Made by a program: the position numbers and the translations under genes. From Phycisphaerae bacterium (GTDB lineage: Bacteria > Planctomycetota > Phycisphaerae > UBA1845 > Fen-1342), in contig JALHOX010000010.1 in NCBI GenBank assembly GCA_022842805.1, forward strand, positions 1 through 28,107: a DNA stretch of 28,107 nt. The letters run 5' to 3'. The first letter of the stretch is position 1. Every line of letters begins with the position of its first letter. Shown here in pieces: positions 23,293 to 28,107 of the stretch. The notes beneath the pieces are model-generated. The model saw only the letters and a list, made by a program, of their open reading frames with translations, did not search any database and was not told the origin of the DNA.

Positions 23293-23655
23293 TCATTCCG
23301 CTTTAAGAGGTTCTCCGCGACTCAGCACGCGGACCTCGGCGCGCTGCGGCGCGAAGTAATCGCGAATCATTTTCACGATTTCGGCCGTCGGTCGATGGGC
23401 GCAGCTCATGACGTCGAGCGCTACGAAGCCGCGCTCGGGATAGGAATGAACGCTGGCGTGGGACTCGGCCAGCAGAAACACGGCCGTGAAGCCGCCGTTG
23501 GCGAACACGCAGGATTTTCGGTCGATGATGCGCATGCCGCCGGCCAGCAGCGCGGCCTCGATGGCGGAGCAGGCGGCGGCGCAATCGATGAGCTTGTCGG
23601 CCGTTACACCGAACAGATCGACGATGGCGTGTTCGCCGGCCACCATCCCGCTCAC
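23293..23655 (-). CDS. speD: S-adenosylmethionine decarboxylase proenzyme (SpeD, class 1B)
   Basis: This 120-residue proenzyme has the conserved core AESHASVHSYPERGF. Ser65 would self-cleave to the pyruvoyl cofactor, His70 and Cys85 (in DVMSCA) are the processing and proton-transfer residues, and the spacings match those of bacterial SpeD (Ser to His 5, His to Cys 15). It supplies the aminopropyl donor for spermidine synthesis. A known caveat is that SpeD-like proteins in some bacteria have become arginine or ornithine decarboxylases; the Ala after Cys85 instead of the usual Gly keeps that open. The GTG start at 23655 overlaps the speE stop as GTGA, so translation is coupled; ATG at 23646 is an alternative. 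Confidence 0.9.
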   Translation of the reverse strand: MSGMVAGEHAIVDLFGVTADKLIDCAAACSAIEAALLAGGMRIIDRKSCVFANGGFTAVFLLAESHASVHSYPERGFVALDVMSCAHRPTAEIVKMIRDYFAPQRAEVRVLSRGEPLKAE

Positions 23656-25256
23656 TCCAGGTACTCGTTGTACCCGCGCACATAGAGCCGCGCCGCGGCG
23701 GGGTCGCTCAGCGTGGAGATCGGCGTTTCCAGTTCGGCCATGTCGGGTGGGAAGACGCGCATCTGCGTCCAGACGTCATTCGTGAGGTAACGCAGTCCAT
23801 CGGGCAGGCGGAGCGGCTCGGGCGGCGGCGGACGGCGTGTCGCGAGGATGAAGCCCCATTCTCCAAACGATGGCACATTCAGATGATACGGCACGATCTG
23901 CAGTGTTCGGGCGTCGGGGCTTTGGGCGCCGGCGTGGGCGATCGTGTGGGCGATGCACCAAAAGGCCGGCCGCGCCAGAAACGGGCTGGTCGCCTGCGTC
24001 ACGAGCACGCCGTTGGCGGTCAGCCGCCGCAGTGCGCGGACGTACATCGCGTCGGAGTAGAGCTTGGCGAGCGGCGTGCTGGATGGATCGGGCAGGTCGA
24101 GCAGGATCGCGTCATACAACGTCTCTTCGCGATCGAGAAACGCAAACGCGTCGGCGTTGGTGATGCGCACGCGCGCGTCGCGGAGCGCCCCGCCATTGAG
24201 TTCTCGGAGCATTTCGCGCTCGGAGAATAGCTGTGTCACCGCGGGATCGAGGTCGACCAGATCGACCTGTTTCACGTCGGGCCAGCGCAAGACTTCGCGG
24301 GTGGCGAGGCCGTCGCCGCCGCCCAAGATCAGGACGCGCTCGCGCCGCTCAGCCAGCGCCAGCGCCGGATGGACCAGCGATTCGTGATATCGATACTCGT
24401 CGATGCTGGAGAATTGCAGGTGGCCGTCGAGGAATAGCCGCACGTCGCTGCGCCAGCGAGTGATCACGATTCGCTGATGGGCCGAACTGCGGCTGTGGAT
24501 GATCTCGTCCTGATAGAGCCGGCCCTCGAGAAAGCGCGAGAGCGGCGCGGAGAAAAAGAGCAGCGCCGCGAGACCCGCTCCGGCCCCGCCGGCGAAAAGC
24601 GCGAGCGGGCGCACCGCGCCGCCCAGAGAGGCACGAAAGACGCTGATCAACCACGCCGCGACGCCGACATTCAGCAGCCCCATCGCGATCGCGGCCTGCA
24701 CCAGCCCGAGCTGCGGCACCAGCACAAAGGGGAATAGCAGCGACGCCGCCAGCGCTCCGAGGTAATCGGCGCCGAGAACGTTGGCGAGCGAGACGTGCAA
24801 CGCCGCGCGCTCGCGCAAGAGCCGCACGACGAGCGGAATCTCCAGCCCGACCAGCACGCCCACCACGCCCACGAACCCGAGCAGCACGGGCAACACGGCG
24901 TCGGTGTACGCAAAGGCCGCGAAGCCGGCCAGAGCGCTGCAGCCGCCGATGAGGCCGACGGCGACGTTCACGGTGATGAGGTTGGCCAGCAGGTGCGCCC
25001 GCACGAATTGCGAGAGAAACGAGCCCACGCCCATGGCGCTCAGAAAAACGCCGATGGTGATGGAGAATTGCGTGACAGAGTCGCCGAGCAGATAGCTCGA
25101 GACCGCGCCGCCGATGAGTTCGTAGACGAGTCCCGCCAGGGAGAGCAGAAATATCGCGACGATCAGGACCAACCCGGCGGAGCGCGGGTCGCTCCCCGGC
25201 GCGCCCGGCGGATCGACGGTGGGTTGTGCGGAGGGTTGAAGGTCCTCGGCGTTCAC
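23652..25256 (-). CDS. speE: Spermidine synthase fused to a membrane domain (SpeE-like)
   Basis: This 534-residue protein has seven or so hydrophobic helices in residues 28-240 (an MFS-like or integral membrane domain) followed by a complete polyamine aminopropyltransferase domain. LDGHLQFSSIDEYRYHE (277-293), GGGDG (312-316, methyl-donor binding), DLPDP (387-391) and YSDAMY (400-405) are the usual active-site motifs. It would transfer an aminopropyl group from decarboxylated S-adenosylmethionine to a polyamine at the membrane. This membrane-fused form is known in bacteria, often next to speD and DUF350 genes. GTG at 25256 lies four bases after the DUF350 stop, without a strong ribosome site, implying coupling. 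Confidence 0.9.
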   Translation of the reverse strand: MNAEDLQPSAQPTVDPPGAPGSDPRSAGLVLIVAIFLLSLAGLVYELIGGAVSSYLLGDSVTQFSITIGVFLSAMGVGSFLSQFVRAHLLANLITVNVAVGLIGGCSALAGFAAFAYTDAVLPVLLGFVGVVGVLVGLEIPLVVRLLRERAALHVSLANVLGADYLGALAASLLFPFVLVPQLGLVQAAIAMGLLNVGVAAWLISVFRASLGGAVRPLALFAGGAGAGLAALLFFSAPLSRFLEGRLYQDEIIHSRSSAHQRIVITRWRSDVRLFLDGHLQFSSIDEYRYHESLVHPALALAERRERVLILGGGDGLATREVLRWPDVKQVDLVDLDPAVTQLFSEREMLRELNGGALRDARVRITNADAFAFLDREETLYDAILLDLPDPSSTPLAKLYSDAMYVRALRRLTANGVLVTQATSPFLARPAFWCIAHTIAHAGAQSPDARTLQIVPYHLNVPSFGEWGFILATRRPPPPEPLRLPDGLRYLTNDVWTQMRVFPPDMAELETPISTLSDPAAARLYVRGYNEYLE

Positions 25257-25260
25257 GGCG

Positions 25261-25506
25261 TCAGCGAATGACCGCAGCGAGAATGATGGCGATGCTGATC
25301 AGAAAGGCGCTCATCAGGATCGCAAGCGCGACGTTCTGATCTTCCTCGATCTCCTTGCGGATCGAGAAGGGCATGATGCGGCCCATCAGCCAGATGACGC
25401 CGCCGAAGAGCAGCACACCGACGACGAAATAGACGACGGTGGGCAGGAGTTCCCAGAGTTGAAGTTTGACGATCTCGGGCATTTCAAATGTGCCGTTCTC
25501 GGGCAC
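25261..25506 (-). CDS. DUF350 small membrane protein
   Basis: This 81-residue protein has two hydrophobic helices (about 21-42 and 60-80) around a charged loop (RKEIEEDQN), matching the DUF350 family, which is usually found as a tandem repeat in bacteria and here in single copy. DUF350 genes often sit in stress- and polyamine-related clusters with speD/speE-type and ATP-grasp enzymes; no biochemical role is settled. The GTG start follows GGAGAG. It sits 15 bp after the small membrane protein gene and 4 bp before the speE gene. Confidence 0.8.
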   Translation of the reverse strand: MPENGTFEMPEIVKLQLWELLPTVVYFVVGVLLFGGVIWLMGRIMPFSIRKEIEEDQNVALAILMSAFLISIAIILAAVIR

Positions 25507-25521
25507 TGGCGCTCTCCGCTG

Positions 25522-25719
25522 CTATTTGCCGCTGTGAATGCCGCCGCCGGAGAAGTAACGCGGCCGCCCTACCATGCCCGCGGGTCTGCTCGATCCTTCG
25601 CGGATGCTGGGCGGCTCGCGATCGGGATTGGGCAGGCCGAAGCCGGTCGACCCCGCCCAGCTCGCAAGGCCGAGCAGCGCGACGGCGACGACGGTGAGGA
25701 TGACTCCGGAACGGGACAT
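25522..25719 (-). CDS. Small single-helix protein
   Basis: This 65-residue protein starts MSRSGVILTVVAVALLGLASWAG, one membrane helix or signal, then a Gly/Pro/Arg-rich tail (PNPDREPPSIREG, GRPRYFSGGGIHSGK) with no recognised family. The frame is open further upstream, but ATG 25719 gives a normal N-terminus. It lies inside a tight minus-strand gene row, 67 bp after htpX, which supports that it is real. No function can be assigned. Confidence 0.55.
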   Translation of the reverse strand: MSRSGVILTVVAVALLGLASWAGSTGFGLPNPDREPPSIREGSSRPAGMVGRPRYFSGGGIHSGK

Positions 25720-25786
25720 GCACTGAATTCTCGCGACTTCGCCGGTCGGCCGCAATTGGCCGACACCGGCGATGCGTCGGCCCACA

Positions 25787-26653
25787 TCAGCGGATCGAGG
25801 CCGCCTGCGCCTCAAGCCGGGCGATGCGCTGGCTCAGGTCGGGGTGAGTGCTGAAGAGCGTCGCCAGTCCGCCCGGAGACAGCGGCTGCACGATGTACAT
25901 GCTGTGAAACGCCGGATTGGTCTCGGTCGGAATGCGGTCGTTCATATGTCCGAGCCGGCGCAGGGCGTTGGCCAGCTTCTGCGGGTCGCCGCAGATTTCG
26001 CCGCCGAGCGAATCGGCCGCAAACTCGCGCTGCCGCGAGATCGCCAGTTGGATGATCGTGGCGGCGATCGGGGCCAGAATGATCACCAGCAGAGCGGCGA
26101 TGCCGCCCAGCGGATTGGGCTCTTCGTCGCTGTGGCGTCCGCCACCCAGACCGCCCGGAAAGTAGAGCATGTAGCCGGCGCCGCTGATGACGCTGGCCAG
26201 GACGGCTGCGATGGTCGAAGTCAGCATGTCGCGATTCTTGATATGGGCCAGTTCGTGGGCCATCACGCCCTCGACCTCCGGCTCCGGGAACGCCCGCAGC
26301 ATGCCCTCGGTGATCGCGACAGCCGAACTGCTGGGCCCGCGCCCGGTCGCGAAGGCGTTAGGCGCGGCGCCGGGGCAAATGTAGACCTTCGGCATGGGCA
26401 GGTTAGCCCGCTCCGCAAGCCGCTCGATCATGGCGTGGAAGCGCGGATTCTCCTCGCGCGGCATCTCGCGCCCGCCCATCGCCTTGATGGCGATCGTCGC
26501 CGAGAACCAATAGGAGATGATGGCGCTGACGCCACCGAACATAAAGCCGATGACCAGCCCCGTCTTTCCGCCCAGCGCGATGCCGACGACCATGCACAGG
26601 CCGATCATCATCGACAGCAGGACAGCGGTTTTTACGTTGCTCAGAAACCTCAT
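25787..26653 (-). CDS. htpX: HtpX-like M48 zinc metalloprotease
   Basis: This 288-residue membrane peptidase has N-terminal helices (residues about 9-28 and 33-53), the catalytic HELAHIKNRD box (His133, Glu134, His137), a further zinc ligand Glu210 in SRQREFAADSLGG, and two central helices (about 145-167 and 185-206). HtpX degrades misfolded inner-membrane proteins in envelope stress. GAGG lies upstream of ATG 26653; an open frame to 26833 reads through the intergenic region and is ignored. It heads the row htpX, small protein, DUF350, speE, speD, which fits an envelope-stress and polyamine theme, although co-regulation is an inference. Confidence 0.93.
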   Translation of the reverse strand: MRFLSNVKTAVLLSMMIGLCMVVGIALGGKTGLVIGFMFGGVSAIISYWFSATIAIKAMGGREMPREENPRFHAMIERLAERANLPMPKVYICPGAAPNAFATGRGPSSSAVAITEGMLRAFPEPEVEGVMAHELAHIKNRDMLTSTIAAVLASVISGAGYMLYFPGGLGGGRHSDEEPNPLGGIAALLVIILAPIAATIIQLAISRQREFAADSLGGEICGDPQKLANALRRLGHMNDRIPTETNPAFHSMYIVQPLSPGGLATLFSTHPDLSQRIARLEAQAASIR

Positions 26654-26785
26654 CGCACCAATCCTCTCTACGAACCGATCATAGGACGGCGGCAAAAACC
26701 TGGAGGGCCGCCATCGCGGATTCGAAATAATAGGACGAATCGGCGAATCGGCTGTTCGGCGCATTCCAAACTGTCTGGGGAAATA

Positions 26786-26818
26786 GAACGCGGTCCACCG
26801 GAGGGGTGAACCGCGTTC
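26786..26818 (-). terminator. Probable terminator of the dockerin-like gene
   Basis: GAACGCGGT and ACCGCGTTC form perfect 9-bp arms; inside, CACC/GGTG pair after one mismatch, closing a five-base loop. On the minus strand the stem is followed by CTATTTCCCC, a short T-rich stretch, 41 bp after the stop of the gene ending at 26860. Confidence 0.6.
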
Positions 26819-26859
26819 GGTCGCGATCTCCACTGTGCGGGCCTTGCCCGCAGGTCGAC

Positions 26860-28107
26860 TTACGGCCCGCCGACCAGCATCTGCACGAACGGGGCGATGT
26901 CGCCCACGGTGACGAAGCCGTCACAGTTCACGTCCGCGGTTTCGATGCAGCAGTTCGGATAGGTCGCGAGGTAGGCCGCCGGATTTGTGATCGCGAGCAC
27001 AAAGCCCGAAATGTCACCGACGGTCACGAAACCGTCGCAATTGGTGTCGCCGACGAGGCAGTTCTTGCAAATCGTCATCGGCTGGAGCGGCACCGGAATC
27101 GCGAGCAGTTCGCGGAAATCCGACACCAGCGGCACCGCTTCGTCGAAGGCCGGAATCATCTCCAGCGGCGACGGCATCGGCGGCACCGGCAGTTCCACGC
27201 TCTGGCAGCGATAGCACGCCCGCTGGAATCGCTCCAGCAGGTACGGAACCGGGTAGATCGGTCCGAAACCAAAGCTATCGGTCGAACCCACCAGCGTGAC
27301 CTCCAGCGGCATCGGCATGGGCGGACCGCCGCGCAGCATCTCTGCCGCGATGTCGACCCGCGGCCCGCCAAAGACATCGCTCGGCGGAATCGGAATCCCG
27401 CCCGGGTCGAGGTGCAACAGGCCGAGGTCGGGCGAAAGATTGGGCGTAAAGAACGGCGTGACCGCATCGGCGAGAATGTGCGACTCCTCGATGCCGGTCA
27501 CCTTGATGTCGCGCCCGAAGTCGAACGACCCCGCAAAGTCGTAACGCCAGCTCCACATCGGCATGCCGAGCGGGTCGAGGCGAACGGCCAGCACGTCTTC
27601 ATACCACGCCGCGCCGAACGGAGTCAGCGGGTTGGCCGCGACCTGCCCGGTGATCAGCAGCATGCCGCTGTTCTGGATCTGATCCAGCGACCAGCCCTGC
27701 TCGACGACGCCATAAAGCGCCCCGCCTGGCCCCGGAGCGACATACTGCCCGTAAACACGGTTGAAGACGACCACGCCGTCTCGTCGTACGCGCGTCACCA
27801 GCAGATCCGCATCGGCCAGATACTGGTCATTCGCACCGCGGTTCATGTTCGCGCTGCCGACCAGGGCCGCCTCTTCCGGATTGAAGCGGATGATCGCGCG
27901 ATACTCAGCATCGCCCTGCAAGCCCAGCTTGATCGACCAAACGTCGCGGGCCCACAGCACATTGCCCATCGGGTCGAGCCCGGCGACCGTGGCATAGGTC
28001 GGCCCCTGCGGACTCAGCCGCCGATAGCCGCAGACGATGCTCTCAATCGGCAGCCCGACGCCGGCGCTCATGAATGTGATGTCGAAGAATGCGTCGACCC
28101 GCGGATA
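26860..28107 (-). CDS. Secreted protein with dockerin-like repeats (partial, N-terminus outside window)
   Basis: The frame is open from the right edge of the window, with no stop and no convincing start (an internal ATG at 28071 is probably not the start), so at least 415 residues are seen. Repeating segments such as GGALYGVVEQGWSLDQI, YEDVLAVRLDPLGMPMWSWRYDF and LLLITGQV-like strands suggest a beta-propeller-like or SBBP-type domain. Residues near the end include CYRCQSVELP and CKNCLVG, then two EF-hand-like dockerin repeats, DTNCDGFVTVGDI and DVNCDGFVTVGDI, separated by a 30-residue linker. This tail is the same as at the end of the gene at 11866. It is exported if the missing N-terminus has a signal. 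Function unknown. Confidence 0.7.
   Translation of the reverse strand, partial: YPRVDAFFDITFMSAGVGLPIESIVCGYRRLSPQGPTYATVAGLDPMGNVLWARDVWSIKLGLQGDAEYRAIIRFNPEEAALVGSANMNRGANDQYLADADLLVTRVRRDGVVVFNRVYGQYVAPGPGGALYGVVEQGWSLDQIQNSGMLLITGQVAANPLTPFGAAWYEDVLAVRLDPLGMPMWSWRYDFAGSFDFGRDIKVTGIEESHILADAVTPFFTPNLSPDLGLLHLDPGGIPIPPSDVFGGPRVDIAAEMLRGGPPMPMPLEVTLVGSTDSFGFGPIYPVPYLLERFQRACYRCQSVELPVPPMPSPLEMIPAFDEAVPLVSDFRELLAIPVPLQPMTICKNCLVGDTNCDGFVTVGDISGFVLAITNPAAYLATYPNCCIETADVNCDGFVTVGDIAPFVQMLVGGP

Noticed and set aside
24268..24277. TGTTTCACGT, half of a parS site, within speE
   Set aside because: Only the left ten bases match; the right half (CGGGCC) has one match of six to the palindrome. ParB needs both halves, so I do not call it.
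26860..28107. A cellulosome, from the dockerin-like repeats
   Set aside because: No cohesin, scaffoldin or polysaccharide-degrading catalytic domain is visible; in this phylum such repeats are common tails on diverse secreted proteins.

Overview
The window looks like chromosomal DNA of a high-GC member of the Planctomycetota (a Phycisphaerae-like lineage is my guess). The signs are two pseudopilin-type proteins carrying the FTLIE cleavage motif (one with the H-X9-DG motif typical of planctomycetes), a PEP-CTERM protein, secreted proteins ending in dockerin-like D-x-N-x-D-G-x-V-T repeats, and a DUF1580-like helix-turn-helix protein. No rRNA, CRISPR array or insertion sequence was seen. The only RNA gene found is a tRNA-Arg(CCT).

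Region 1 (1-4323) is the end of an integrative element or prophage. A tyrosine recombinase lies 119 bp from the 3' end of tRNA-Arg(CCT). Beyond it, on the same strand, is a small operon: HTH protein, PD-(D/E)XK exonuclease, Sak4-like ATPase, and DUF669 protein running off the left edge. These resemble a phage recombination module. The 289 bp between integrase and operon holds a probable terminator and three near-perfect palindromes that could be operator or recombination sites.

Region 2 (4324-11416) is host-like: a pseudopilin, a PaaK-like adenylate-forming enzyme, the ribosome-assembly GTPase Der, an ABC sugar-type ATPase without permeases, a membrane-anchored zinc-ribbon protein and a second pseudopilin.

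Region 3 (11417-15574) is a pair of secreted proteins built from the same roughly 260-residue domain. The first holds two copies separated by five cysteine-rich repeats and ends in dockerin-like repeats. The second holds one copy and ends in a PEP-CTERM sorting signal. A strong terminator follows.

Region 4 (15575-23271) holds an exported amidohydrolase, a lipoprotein, a glycosyltransferase, a membrane protein with a zinc ribbon, a DUF2167 protein and a membrane-anchored helical-repeat protein. Inside the amidohydrolase gene is a perfect 16-bp match to the canonical ParB site parS. This suggests the locus is near the replication origin and takes part in chromosome segregation.

Region 5 (23272-28107) holds a tight operon, HtpX-like protease, small membrane protein, DUF350 protein, membrane-fused spermidine synthase and S-adenosylmethionine decarboxylase. 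It ends with a partial secreted protein carrying the same dockerin-like repeats as region 3.
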